A DNA stretch of 64,000 nt from Sordaria brevicollis. Taxonomy: Eukaryota > Ascomycota > Sordariomycetes > Sordariales > Sordariaceae. The DNA lies in NCBI GenBank assembly GCA_033439795.1, contig JAUTDP010000004.1:806001-870000 (forward strand). The letters run 5' to 3'. Below, in pieces: positions 33,583 through 46,214 of this stretch; position 1 is the first letter of the stretch, and each line of letters opens with the position of its first letter. Position numbers and translations under genes: made by a program. The notes under the pieces are model-generated. The model saw only the letters and a program-made list of their open reading frames with translations, did no database searches and was not told the DNA's origin.

Positions 33583-35700
33583 TCACTCCAAGAGATATCC
33601 ATCCACATCCAAATCCCTCAGAAAATCCAGCTGGGGACAAGTAGTTTCCTCTGGCCGGTCCAGAAAGGTGGGAGCTTTGTACACAGGCAGCGAGTTGAAC
33701 ATAGTCCTCAGGTCGCTTTTCTTCTGGGCGACCTCGTAAGGAAGAACCTGTAGATGTGTGGGGGGCCTGGAGTTGTACCAGGCCCCGCGGCGGACGAGCA
33801 CGTCGCAGCAGCCGAGGTTGCCTTCCATGAAGGCGACCATCAAGGGCGTGAGGTTCCCGCGCGTCTCGCGGACGTGCAGGATGGAGGCGGCGCCGGGGAT
33901 CATGTCGAGCACCAGGCGGAGGGTGGCGCGCTGTAGCTTGTGCTTTGCCTCGGGGGACATGGAGTGCATGGAGGACATGGACATGGAGGGGGGCATGGAG
34001 GAGGGGACGCGGGATTTGGTGGAGAATCTGGTGCTGCCGCACACGACGTGCAGGAGGGTGTTGCCTTGGTTGTCGTAGTGGGTGATGCTGGCGCCGTGGT
34101 GGAGGAGCTCGCGGAAGACGCGGGCGAGGAGCTTCACGTCGATGGCTGGTGCGGATTGCGAGGGGCCCTGGGGGCCGTCGATGGCTTGCATGAGGAGGTT
34201 GCGGCCGAGGGAGTCGGTGACGTGGTTGTTGGCGCCGGCTTTGAGGAGGGCCTTGATGGCGGGCATGTTGAGGTTTTGGACGGCGGCCATTAGCGGGGTG
34301 TTGCCGGGACAGTCCTTCATCTCCAGAGCTGCGCCGCGGGCCACCAGCTTTTCGATCGTTGCCGTGCAAGCTTGGCCAAATTGGACTTGTGATTCGTACT
34401 CCTCCGCTGGCACCTTTACATGGAATCTTTGTCGGTGTTCTTGAAAGAGGTTGTCATCCCACAGCATATGGTCGCGAAGTCCCTTGGCTGGAGGCATAGC
34501 GCACATGTGCAAGGGAGTCAGACCTTTGTTGACACTCTGTGCTATGTATCCACGGTTGACGTCGGCACCGAACGAGATCAACATGTCTGCCTCCTCGTAA
34601 CATCCAGTGCGACAAGCCTCTCCCAGTGGCGTGATGGTGGAATAGGGGAGAAACATGTCGATATCGACGTTGATGTTGGCGCCGAGTCTAAGCAGCAACG
34701 GGACGGTAGAATCCCAGCGGCGATATGCATATGCATAGTAGAAGGGCGTAAGCGTCTTGTTGTCGCGAACATCAATATCCGACAGGAGTCTGGCGTCCAC
34801 CAGATAGCGAATAACAGCAGTGAGGCCCTTGGCGGCAGCGTGGTGGATGGCGGTAGCAGGGTTTTCCAAGAAGCCCGAGTTCTCCCACGGGGGAGGAAGC
34901 TCCATCTGAAGGGGTGCTCCACGGTCCAACAGTTTGATCGCAGCGTGCTCCTGGGAATGGCAGATGGCGACATGGAGCGGCGTCCAACCGGGACTAGGTT
35001 GATAGTCGGGGTCTGTATTTTCCATGGCGTTCAAGATTCCCACCTCACGCCAGCAAAGACAGAACTCCTTGGCCACAACGTGACTCCGAGCACCTCGGTC
35101 GAGTAGAATGTTAATCACATCGACATGTCCGGCTCGGGCGGCAAGATGGAGGGCGGTATATCGGCGGCCAAACGCGGAATCGTGAAACTTTCTTCCGGGC
35201 ATAGGATGGGGTTGTTGGATGTTGCCGCCGTGGGTAGTAGGTTCCTCGTGGTCGGTAAACTCACTGCTGCCGTCGGACCAGTCCGTCATGGTTTCGTCTT
35301 CGTCATCTGTGCCGCTCTGTACACCACCAGTGCCGTTGCTACCGGCGAGTAAAGTGCTGCTGGAATCGCTGACACTTGCGGCGTCCCAGCCGGGGTGAAG
35401 CTCTCTTTTTCCCGAGAGTTGGGACTCCCAGACGCTGGTGAGAGTGCATTGTTGGAACTCAAAGTTGGGATCTGCGCCCGAGTCGAGAGCCTTGAGCAGG
35501 GTTCCAACTACGCCATGGTGTGCCGCCCACTCGAGGGGATAAGGAAATTCCCGGGAGACGGCGCGCTTGTACAGGATTGGGTTGACGATGTCGTATAGCC
35601 TTTTGTTGATCTGGGCGAGCGCAGCAACGTCGGTCAAACAGTCGAGGTCTTCGAGAATGATAACGACGAGCTCGGTCGGCAGCGCCGATATCGAAGGCAT
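33583..35700 (-). CDS. F-box and ankyrin-repeat protein
   Basis: A single exon encodes 705 residues on the minus strand. I chose the ATG at 35700 because it starts directly on the F-box (MPSISALPTELVVIILEDLD...). The frame stays open upstream to 36123, but that part has no conserved look. The F-box covers about residues 5-45. From about residue 175 to 690 there are nine or ten ankyrin repeats, for example YTALHLAARAGHVDVINILL, WTPLHVAICHSQEHAAIKLL, NTPLMAAVQNLNMPAIKALL and LTPLMVAFMEGNLGCCDVLV. A Ser/Asp/Thr-rich loop (about 110-165) separates the first repeat-like segment from the rest. The family suggests a substrate receptor of an SCF ubiquitin ligase, with the ankyrin stack binding the target. 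Neither partner nor target can be inferred. Confidence 0.85.
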   Translation of the reverse strand: MPSISALPTELVVIILEDLDCLTDVAALAQINKRLYDIVNPILYKRAVSREFPYPLEWAAHHGVVGTLLKALDSGADPNFEFQQCTLTSVWESQLSGKRELHPGWDAASVSDSSSTLLAGSNGTGGVQSGTDDEDETMTDWSDGSSEFTDHEEPTTHGGNIQQPHPMPGRKFHDSAFGRRYTALHLAARAGHVDVINILLDRGARSHVVAKEFCLCWREVGILNAMENTDPDYQPSPGWTPLHVAICHSQEHAAIKLLDRGAPLQMELPPPWENSGFLENPATAIHHAAAKGLTAVIRYLVDARLLSDIDVRDNKTLTPFYYAYAYRRWDSTVPLLLRLGANINVDIDMFLPYSTITPLGEACRTGCYEEADMLISFGADVNRGYIAQSVNKGLTPLHMCAMPPAKGLRDHMLWDDNLFQEHRQRFHVKVPAEEYESQVQFGQACTATIEKLVARGAALEMKDCPGNTPLMAAVQNLNMPAIKALLKAGANNHVTDSLGRNLLMQAIDGPQGPSQSAPAIDVKLLARVFRELLHHGASITHYDNQGNTLLHVVCGSTRFSTKSRVPSSMPPSMSMSSMHSMSPEAKHKLQRATLRLVLDMIPGAASILHVRETRGNLTPLMVAFMEGNLGCCDVLVRRGAWYNSRPPTHLQVLPYEVAQKKSDLRTMFNSLPVYKAPTFLDRPEETTCPQLDFLRDLDVDGYLLE

Positions 35701-38405
35701 GGTGGGTGGATTTGGTCGAAGACGGGCAAGTGAGGTATGGGTGATATATAGTTGTACGAAAGGAAGGTAGATGACAAAGTGCGAGCGGGTCTTTGCTGCT
35801 GTTGGACCCTGTGCCCTCGAGTAGGGGAGGCGCACAAGGTTGGTTGCTTGGTAACACGGCGCCGTCAACGGTGCTGCTTTGTCGCACAACTGTCTGGTCG
35901 ATGCCCGGTAGAGCTTGTTGTTGACAGCTTGGTCGCACAAAGAAAGAGACAGGGCCTTGATACGAAGTAAACAGTGAGGTGATGTGTAATGGAGGAGGGA
36001 TTGTTCCTCGGGGCAAACTCCGCGCAGACCTGGCAGCAAGCAGCTAGGCGACGACACGATGGGAAGAGCCGACAGCGGCACAGCGCGGTTGTTGCCCACA
36101 CAATAATGTCTAACGTCGGACAATTTCCGAACCCGTTAAACAAGGAGCTGTGAAGCCGGGGAAATGAAGCACGGTTTCAGTGAAGAAGCGCTGGATTGGG
36201 TATCTTGGCAGGTCGCAATAGTGAGCGGACAGTGAGGCGGCTAGTGATGAGAGCGGTTAGTTAGAGGCACTAACGCGACCAGAAAGAGTGGGAACGGTTA
36301 TGCAGAGTGCAGCCATTTACCCCTGGCTGCACCCTTAACACGTTGGTTAATAGCAGGGGAGAGGGGGAGCGTTACCTTGCGAAATCACCAATGAGCAATG
36401 TCAGAACAGTGCCGACGGGAGTTGTGTGGTTGTTGTTGGTGGGATGGTTGGTGATGTATTGTTTGCTGATGAAGGTGGTGAAGATTGTATGGTACGCGGA
36501 GGAAGAAGCGCGAGAGCGGGAACGGGAAAGGTCGCGCGCGCTGTGGTCGCTGGTTGGGTCAAAGCTCCGGCTAAACAGTTGAGTGTGCCTGTAGGATAGC
36601 GGCAGGCAGTTCGGGTTAGGTAGATATTGCTGATAACAGCTCCTCCAAGGCAGGCCAGCAAATCACCCAATCTTCAGATGAACTTGTTGCAAGTCCCTTC
36701 ATTTTCGTCTCTGCCCAGGTCGATTCTCAATGTTCAATCTTCCATCACCAATCTCAAAATTTAATGACCCCCAAAACACCATCATGCAATCCCCCTTTCA
36801 ACGTTCTCACAGCGGACAAATAGCCCCGGACGGTCGTGCATGAAAAAGGCAAAAAGCGCTGACCCAAATCCCAATACGGGTTTTCACTGGACAAACTGGC
36901 TGCTCAGTTGCCAATTCGGTCATTAATCAGGTGCTGCGGCGTTGCATTCTGCCCCGAACCTACGGTAGCTCCGGGCCCCCCCGTTGTGGTAATGCCCAGT
37001 GGCCACGGGCCGGTGTGGGTGGTGACGGGTGCTTGGCATTATTTCCGGTTGGTGCCCCTGATGATGATAAAAGGGGAATGGCATCTGGCGTTGGATGGAA
37101 TGAAGAAATCAGAAGAAGAAAAAAGATTCATGAGTAGACTGAGAAGATGGAAAGACTGTCGGGATGGAAAGGTAACTTTTGACGTGGACTTCGATAGAGT
37201 TGGGATTGGCAGCTTATGGCGGCATCGAGGGCGTCCGACGCTGGGTACGGAATTGGAGGCGCTACAAGCAAGGCGCTGCTTTGGCGACGTAACAGTGGGA
37301 ATATCCTGTAGCGCCATGATCCCTTCAACAAGCCGCCAGCTCAGGATCCGATTTAAGTGCACATTTGAGAAAAAAACGAAAGAGATCAACGTAGAATAGG
37401 TAAAAAGAACGAGATGGTGAGATCGAAACCTCAACCCTCTAAACAGCCAGATCGAATGTAACCACAAGAAGCCCCATTCAAAGTTTGGTTGTATATTCCG
37501 AAGAAGCAATGACACGCAAAACCTTCGGTCAGAAAAAGAAGCAACAGCATGACGAAATCATTACACCCACCACCACCGACCACAACTTTGGTAGGTGACG
37601 ATGTCTCAGTTACTCCCCCACAAGACTTCCAACACCCAGGTTTGACTGGAATCGCGGTGGCTTTTTGAGGTTTAACAAGATCGTAAACTTCCATACCCGT
37701 ATCTCGTCTCGCCACCTTCAATGCCGGCGTTGGGACCGAGAGGATAACCGCAATGTACACATTTGCTTCTACCCAGGTCCCAGAGCAGGTCAGCTTCTGC
37801 ATCTACAAACGGATGGCGTCCAGTCCGGTTTTTGTACCGGCTTTGTTGGTTGACTCATTACCTGCCAGGTGGTTTGGCGTGAAATCTCATGCACTGTTTC
37901 CTTCGCCTTTGACGATGACATGACTGGATAGATATATCATGTGAGTGCAATCCAATCTTTGTCACTGTCAGCGCGGTTGGTGTTGCTTGAGATGGCGTGG
38001 TAAACATGCGGGATGACAAGTTGTGCATTATGATACAGTCTGCAAGTACTTGAATGAATGACAGTTTTCGGCCATCCAAGGATTCACATGGTTTCCAACA
38101 TCTTCCACTTATTAAACTATCGTACTTTTATCTACACTACCTTCCCACGATTCCTCCTTACAAAAAGCAAAACGAGCGCCAAAGGGCAAGGTATCAAGAT
38201 GGTTCATGTCTATACTGACACTGAAGCAACGAACAATGCGATTGATGCTGGACGGGTATTCCAGAACCCTGACCGTGGTATCCAAACACACTCGAGCAAC
38301 ATGGACTCGACCAGACCAAGCCAAAACCAAAAGACAGAACAGACCCAAAAACGCCATGAAAAAGCATTGAAACCACAACAACAATCCCTCGAGGTTCAGT
38401 CTGCC
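35701..38405. other. Intergenic, no gene seen
   Basis: The left 400 bp are the likely 5' leader and promoter of the F-box/ankyrin gene. The rest holds only overlapping frames of 60-165 codons without motifs. Two convergent 3' flank frames near 36908-37515 are open on both strands and are not credible. Confidence 0.4.
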
Positions 38406-40912
38406 TCAAACAACAAAACTACACCCCACAACCCTCCTAAACTCCCCCTCCACATGCTCCCACACCTTCCTCACCATATCCCCCTCCTCCCTCATCACCC
38501 TTAGCTGCTCCACCGTCTTGCTGCTCAGCGTCTCCCCGTCGTAGTTGACAGAGTACACCCCTGACCCTTCCTTGCCGTCGGTTCCGCGGGCTACTTTTAG
38601 CGTTGGGTGGGTTGTGTTTGTGTTGGTGTGGGAGGAGGAGTGTGTGGAGTGGGAGGAGTGGGAGTTTCTTGTTGACGAAGAGCTGTCGCGGATGGTGGAG
38701 GGGGAGGATGTGGATGTGGATGAGTTGGATGGGGAGGAGGGGGAGGTGGTGGAGGAGGGAGCGGCGGAAAGGACGGAACCAGAAGCGGTGGGACGGATTT
38801 CGATTGATGGCCTCGTTGCACCCTCCGTATTACCGGTGTTGAGCGTCTCGGTAAACGCCGACCCAAAACCTAGGCTCACTCCCGAGGTTTCCTCAACATC
38901 CCTCCCCCCCTTGCTGGGAAACGGGCAGAAGTAGCCATGAACAACTGCCTCTCTCCCGCCTCTGGCACCGGAATCGTCACCAACGGTCCCACGACCTTGA
39001 AAACCGCCCTCAACACCGTAATACCCGCGCTCTTGGTATCTTTCCCTAGCTGCGTCCTTACAAGACCGGGGAAGGTATGAACAAAGGAAACGTCGGGTGC
39101 TTCGAGCGCTAGAGATTCAAGGGCGAGGGTCATCATTGACGAAGAGTGAGAGCGCGCGGCGAGCATGGAGAGGTTGCGGCATTGGAAGTCGGAGGTGTCG
39201 ATGGGGCCTTCTTTGGTGCCGTTGTAGACTGAGACCACGCGACGGAGGGAAGTGGATTTTTGGAGTTCCGGGAGCAGGTTGACGATGAAGCGGATGCGGG
39301 CGTAGAAGGTGACGGCGGAGAGGTAGTAGAGGGATTCTTTGGTTTCTGTGAGTTTGTTAGCAGGGCTTTTCTGATGAAGGTGAGAATCTAGAAGGGGTGG
39401 GAGTGAGGGTGAGGGTGAGGGCGAGAAGAGCTATGAGGTAAGAGAGGGTGAGAAGGCGGGTGGGAAGAAGGCTGGTTGATGAGATGGGCAAGATGAGCGA
39501 TGAGCAAAAGCGATGATGGAGCAACAGCCATGACCCCAACGGTCAGCGGCATCACCTTCCTCAGCCACCCTTCCCTTTGACTTTCATCCACCCATTTCTC
39601 TCATCTCCCCTCTCCATCCTCCCTCCCCCCTTCCTTGCCCTACATCCCCTCTACATTCCCCCCCTCCCATCCTTTTCCCAAAAAAAAAATTCAACATACC
39701 TTTCCCAGTAATCCTAGTCCCACAACTCAAAAACAGCAAATTCACCACCCTCTCCTTCGTCTTAATCCCCCTACACACCTCATCCACATTCGCCAACAGA
39801 CTCACATCCGCCCCCACAAAATGATACTCCCCCTCCGGATTGATACACGCCAGCTCCGCACTAACCCTGTCTCCATCTTTCCTGTCTCTGCCCACAAAGT
39901 AAACCCTTGGTGCCACAGCATACCTCACAAATTGCTTCAGCGTAGACTCCCCTATCCCGCGTGTGGCGCCGACAAAGACGGCTACGAGACCGGGAGGGAG
40001 GGAAGAGACGATGTGTGCGTTGGAGGTCTGCATTTGCTCGAGGGTTACCATGCTTGAGTGGCGTTTGTGTCCACTGCCGCTGGAGGCGCGGGCTGTGGTC
40101 GAGGAGGAAGAGGAGGAGCTGTGGGTGTGGGTGGAGGTGCAAGTGGTGATGCTGGTGGCGGAGTGGTTGGGGAGGCCTTGAGCAGCGCCGGTGCTGGGAG
40201 CGTGACGGTTGGTGGTGGTGGTGGTGGTGCCGATGCCGAGACCGATTCCGTTAGAAGGAATGCCCCGTGGGTGTTGGGCGGACAGGGAGTAGACGGAGGA
40301 GCTGGCGTGTTGGTTGGATGACGGATTGCCGCCGCCGACAATGTAAGGCCGGTTGGTGCTGGTGCTGGAACGGCCGCCGGTGGATGCGGAGCGGGAGGAG
40401 GTATGTGATCTGGTGCGACCGGCTGTGGCGAAGATGCTGTTTGACGCTGAAGATCCGGAGTTATTACTGTATGAATTTTGGGAGTAGTTGCTGCTGCCGT
40501 TGCTGGCGGCGATGCTGGTGTTGGTGTTGGTGGAGGTTAAAGGCCGGAAGTGGTCACGGTCACCGCCGTAGTAGTGATGACGGTGGTCTCGGTCTCGGTC
40601 ACCCCCCCGTAGCTCGGCGGTGTTGGTGTTGTTGCTGTACGTGGTGGTGGAGGAAGAAGTGGCCCCGGCGTTGGAGCCATGCACATCCACAAAGTTCGTT
40701 TCCGCGGCGGTGAACTGAAGATCGCCTAGCAGTAGGGCGGGCCAGTTATCGTTCCTCGACCCAAAAGCACTAATGTTGCCGCCGCCGCCGGTCGTGATGG
40801 GATAGTCGCACAAGGTGCTTCCGCTGATGCTGGGCGCGATGCTTGGGGCGACACTCCGGGATGATGACGGCCGTGGAGGCGCGGACAGTGGAGTTGGGTT
40901 GATGGACGACAT
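38406..40912 (-). CDS. Short-chain dehydrogenase/reductase with low-complexity N-terminus; apparent frameshift
   Basis: Exon 1 runs 40912 to 39700 and exon 2 runs 39345 to 38406, with a 354-bp intron (donor GTATGT, branch GCTAAC, acceptor CACAG). The first 280 residues are Ser/Thr/Asn/Gly-rich, followed by an SDR domain: FVGATRGIGE near residue 313 (NAD(P)-binding glycine motif), YFVGRDRKDGDRV, GADVSLL, and in exon 2 SLYYLSAVTFYARIRF and SFVHTFPGLVRT. After FMATSARFPA the frame stops within 10 codons. Adding one base in the run of seven C (38904-38910) restores a frame that continues to the conserved-looking end GTDGKEGSGVYSVNYDGE...KVWEHVEGEF and would give about 717 residues. Either a real frameshift mutation or a homopolymer sequencing error explains this. 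Substrate unknown. Confidence 0.75.
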
Positions 40913-43900
40913 GTTGATATGTGTTGTCCTTCCAACGATGTGACCAACTCCGCCCGTCTGTCTGACTGTGTCTGAATTGTTGTTTCTGAGAGAAACAAGG
41001 AGGGAAAGGATGGGTAAAGGAATAAGATACTCCGATGGGGTGGAGGTATGTATGAGTTGGCTACCTCTTTGCTTCTCTGACATGCAGTGGTAGCTCGGAG
41101 TGGTGATCCAGTTTCAGTTCCTTTTCTCGTACCCAACAAGGCACACACACACACGCTCTCTGACACAAATCAAGGTTGTTGTGTAGCAGTAGCAGAAAGA
41201 AACGGATGACGGACAAACATTGGTCTACACATATCTTGTCGAAGGTGCTGTTCAACGGGAAAGAGATCGACAGGGCTGCATCCAGCATCCAGTTCCGAGA
41301 TGCTAAGTGCCCGACCGTTGCTATTTCCCTGTATGCGCGCCTAGGCAGTGGGGTTTTGGGTTTCCCAACCTCGAGGTATGGATATGTGGTTGATGGATAT
41401 GGGTATGGATTATATGACTGCCGTTGCCTGAACTGCCGTGATGTTGTGGAGTGACGGGATGGGACTGGGAAGTGTTGTTGTGATGTATGGTCTGTTGCCG
41501 TTTCCGTGATGAGTGATGAGGGAGAGGGAGAAAAGGCTCAAACATGATAACCGGACAACTCTCAACATCACACACACAACAACAAAAACAGTGTCCAAGA
41601 TGAGACTGTGTACGGCCCAATGTCCGTCCAGGTCCAACCTAACGCCCCGGATTTCCACTTGGGATCGACGAAACTACGACGACACTAACAACCGGCTGTT
41701 GCATCCAGTGGCTCGCTCCGCTCCTGGCGAACCTGGGTCAGTGTGTTTGTCAAGCATTTGGGAGCAAAGAGAGTGCAGGTTGCTGTATCCGAATGAGACT
41801 GGCAGGTAGTATTGGGGGTCAAGTGTAATTTCACCGTCTGATTACTTTATGCTGAGAGAACAGTTGATGAGTACGGACTACGTAGGTTCGACCGTTGAGA
41901 TATCTCTTTTCCTTGAGAACGTTATTTTTTTGCGTTCCTTTTGCATCTGTCAAAAAGTAAGGCAAGATGAAGAGCTGCGGTTTTCTTTTCTTTTCCAACA
42001 GCTGAAATATGTCATAACTGTCAAGCAAAAAGTAAAAAGCAAAAACATGATATGGTGTGTGAGTTTAAGCTGAATGCCGTCAAGCCTCTGGGCCGAGAAA
42101 AGTTAGAGAGAGAAAGAGAGAGACAGGGCCAATTTGTCATTGCGAAACCCAATAGGAACGCTTGCATTCCAAAGGTTGACTCCAGTTCGGTTACCCCTGT
42201 CCAGAATAGGCTATCAGGGCTATCTCGGATGGGACCGACTCGAGGCGAGCAGAGGCAAGCAAGCAACGGATGAATGCCGCGTTGACTTGACTGATGTCCG
42301 TTGTGATAGATGTGATGAGCTGGCCCTGATTGCCCTGACTTTGAAATATTTTGATGCGACTTGGGACGGGCCGAGTCCGAGTCGAATAACCGAAGACAGA
42401 TGAGATGAACTGCTGGAGACCAGGACCGTAAAAGTGAAGGGGATATTCCCCGTGGAAGATCAACCGAGAGACAGAGTCATTACACTAACAGCTCGCTAGG
42501 TATGAAAAGGGCGGAAAGGGTTAGAGGTTCGGCACTGATCATTCACTTGAGTGCTCGTACTGACAAGAACTGCCTGGCGAGGGACGACGGTGCCGGTGCG
42601 GACAAGACAATAAGACAACAGTGAGGTGATGTTGTTATTTGAGGGTCCATGTCTCATCTTCTCATCAAGGCGCATGAACCGCCAATTTTGACAAGCGAGA
42701 GCAACAGGATCAAATGGTGAACAAAGTTTAAAAACGACTTACAATTACCGTAGATCCTGGGCAATGATAAGGGGAGGCTGTGTAAATCTATAAAAGGGAG
42801 GCCATAGCCGATGTAGGGTCAAGAAGTTTGGCGAGTCGGTTGTTGATTTTCTTTTCGTGTTGATTATCATCGTGTGTCTCTTTCTGTTGTTTCTGAACAT
42901 CTTGTTGGACTCGTCAATCGAACATTGCCTTCAGGAGAAGAGAGATCTCCGCCATTTGACAGCAATGTTGCACTCGGATGGACTGTCAGAGGCACATGAC
43001 TGACTGTTGGTCCCGAAAAGAGGAAGCCGGGCAAATTGGGATGGGTGATTGTGCCCAAACTGTTGGGAACACGACAATTATTCCGACCACGGCCACGGTC
43101 AAGCATGATGCCTCGAGGAGAAAGAGGCAAGAGGAACGGCAGTCTTGGTGCCTGAAGCTGTCTGACGAGGAAATGCCTGCTGAGCAAAAGTTGGAAAGTG
43201 GAAGGAAGGAAGGAGCAGACATTGGACTCGGGCACTCGACTCGACTCGAAAAAGTTGCAAAAAAAGACGGGAACCCCTTTTTCCATTTGCCAATTCTCCG
43301 CCAGTTCGTCCCTTCCCACAGCCCTGCCAAGATCAGCGACAGTGTGCCCCGCATTGGGAAACTCGAACAACTCCACAGGTACCCGCACTTTAGCTCGATC
43401 CGCAGGATCTGCATAAGCGCCATTCCTGTTTGAGTTTGGCGCTGGAGTGATGGGTCTTGGCGTTTGCAGATCCAATTTGAACCATGCATCCGTGCGACTC
43501 CAGGGGCCGTCAGGGTTGGTCGAGTGTTTCGCAAAGAGTTGTTGGATGCAGTTGGGAAGGAGATGACATTGACAACGAAGTGCAAGTGTGGTGGTGTCCT
43601 TCCTGCCGTCTTTATAAACTGCGGCAGATGCATTTGAGCGCTCTTTCCACGCCTCACATATCATGCAGTTGGTTGAGCTTCACAGCTGTCAATCGATGAG
43701 GTGAGGTGGTTGGGCATTTCTACATTCCAACAGTCTCTGTCATCAGCCTACCCGGCACACAATCACAGATTCCAAGTTTCCTTCCTTCTTCCACACATCT
43801 TCTACTCTTCTGGGCACTCAGGGCACTCAATGGCACTCACACCGACCGCCGGAGTTTCTCTTGTTCGGAGCGTAAGACCCCACTTTTTAAATGCAGGTCC

Positions 43901-46214
43901 ACGGCAGAAGGCCCCACTCCACCGCTCTGCTCCCCGGGCCGCCGAGAGAAGACAGCTCCAGCTTTCGGACCCGGACTTCCCGTTTTCCAGCCAGTAGTCT
44001 CCAGTCCTCCTTCTGTTCTTTGCCATTTCCTGATTCTTCATTGCCCCTTTTCTTTCCTCTTTTCAAATGCCGACTGTCACTGTTCTGCATGTGGTTCCCA
44101 ACCTTTCATTATCGACCATAGAGGTACAACCTTGTAGCGGCTGGGTACCTCATCCCCCAAACATCACAGCACTGACAGTGACTGCACTAACAATAAAGTT
44201 GGAGAGGTCGGTCTGGATCTTTGAATCGGTCAGATGTGATCAAGATGGACGACCATGTCATCGGCGACCTCAATTGTTGGCCAGTTCGCATCGTATAATA
44301 GGAGTACCGCCGATACAGTAAAAAAAATCACAAGTTTGCTGGTGAGTGAGGATTTCTGTTTGTACGGTCTGCTGTTTGGTTCGGCTGAGGCAAGTTCCGC
44401 AAAAATGGATGAGAGAACATGGATGTCATACGCTGAATGTTACGGTGTACACAACCCGACCCTTTGGACCAACCATCGGGATGCAACCTCGAGTATCTGG
44501 TTGCTGTACGACTTGTAAGAGCCGCTATCTTTCAGTCCGACTTTCGGGGTCTGGAGTTTGGTAGGTACCTACTATGGATGTGATTCGGCATGTTTACAGG
44601 TTTCGATCTCGATGCATCTCTCCCCTCATCAACCATCATCACCTACGCTACCATCACAAGGGCAACAAAATGGAGTCAACATGGGATGAAATCGACACCG
44701 ACAAAGTGTGCGATGACCAAGGCAAATACCCTCTATTTAACATGTTTCCAGGGTCCGACCTCTGTTCCACCACTCTCACCGCCCTGTAACACCAGCTTCC
44801 CCAGACTATGCTAAACCAGGCCAAAAACAGACGGCCAAAATGTCTTCAACCTAGCAAAAACTATCCGAGCCATTGACCGTTGCACAAACCACCAGGAATA
44901 TTGTCTCACAAGGCGCATCCCGAGCCGTCTCGCAAAAAAGACAAGACAAATATTACGGCTTATTGTCTGACATGTGCAGCCGCAAAAGACCGAAACTGGA
45001 GAATCGCGGGATCCAGTCCGACAACCAGAGACTTTGTCGATCCGGCATGCACTGGCAAGTGGCAACCAATGAGGGTCCGTGCAAGACAAGAGGGTTTTTC
45101 TTGGACGGGGCACGGGTTCGACGGGATGGAGGATGCAAAACACCATCAGAGCAAAAAGGGATATGCAAAACTCACATCCGGATACAACTCAGGTCTCACG
45201 CAAAACACACACACACATACACAACTTGCCTATATCCGCTGCCCTGTGAGACATTCACACCTGAGCGGCCGCCATCTCTCCACTGAAAAATGCAGCTAAG
45301 ACCTTCTCTTACTTGGAAGCTTGCGAAGCTCGACGTTGATCCCAAAAGTGTTCACCACCAAACTACCTCTGTTGTGGGTGGCTTTCGTCTTGGCTAAACA
45401 TGTGGATTCATTCTTTCGGACTCACACCCTCCTCCTCCCATGTCCTGGACAAAGTTCCCGGATGGCCCTGGATGCCCTGGACAACCAACCCCGGAGTTGA
45501 GGGTCTCCCATGATCTCGTACCTTGACGGACCGACGGAGTATCTCACGCGGTCCACACAGAAGCCACCGAGAGGAACCCGGCCTCGATCGGATTGTCCAT
45601 CTAAGCCAAGCAGATAACGCGATAGCAAATCGTGGACAGCACTATGCGAACATGGCTACATGGGGACTTTTTCTTTAGAGGCAAAATACACAGTCCATGA
45701 CAGTATCAGTCAAAAAAGATCTTCCCCTTTTTCAGCATGGTCTATAGTCTGGCCCTAGTTCGGCCCATCTATTCTTCATCAACCTGGTCGGTGTTAGTTG
45801 CATCGTGGCCCTGACTTGCGTTGACTACCATACCTACCTGACCGAACATCACCAGAGTGGCGGCGTCGTATTCCTTGGAGCAGATCGGATTCACACACAC
45901 CCGGACCGGAACAACACATCCATCTTACACACACATCTCTAATACTTAACTCTTCTCACGTCCCGCTTCCCCCAGGGAGAAACACCCACTTGGCTTGTCA
46001 TATCACCATCCAAGATACCCCTTCCTCCCTTCAACCTTTGTGCCCTTACACACAACATCCTCCTCCCATTATCCGTGGGGCATATCATAACTTTGGTCGT
46101 TTTCAACCTTTAACGACAGTTGACGAGACGACATATCATCCATCCTAACGAAACCATACGACTATTACGAACTTCCCTCTTAATATTATACCCAACCCTT
46201 TACACATATTCATT
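40913..46214. other. Long intergenic region, no supported gene
   Basis: This 5.3-kb stretch separates the dehydrogenase and the PKS, which are divergent. Two overlapping minus-strand frames at 42867-43664 and 42986-43657 (265 and 223 codons) are both open, so neither is convincing. They contain ELFEFPNAGHTVADLG but no family motif. The final 250 bp before 46215 are pyrimidine-rich leader (TTCTCACGTCCCGC, ATATTATACCC) of the PKS gene. Confidence 0.4.

Noticed and set aside
35701..36123. In-frame N-terminal extension of the F-box/ankyrin protein
   Set aside because: The extra 141 codons look like leader sequence, and the ATG at 35700 starts exactly on the F-box.
36908..37515. Convergent frames of about 160 codons
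   Set aside because: Both strands are open over the same region and neither shows motifs or codon-like structure.
42867..43664. 265-codon minus-strand frame
   Set aside because: A second frame on the same strand is open for 223 codons over the same DNA. There is no domain, no intron pattern and no clear promoter.
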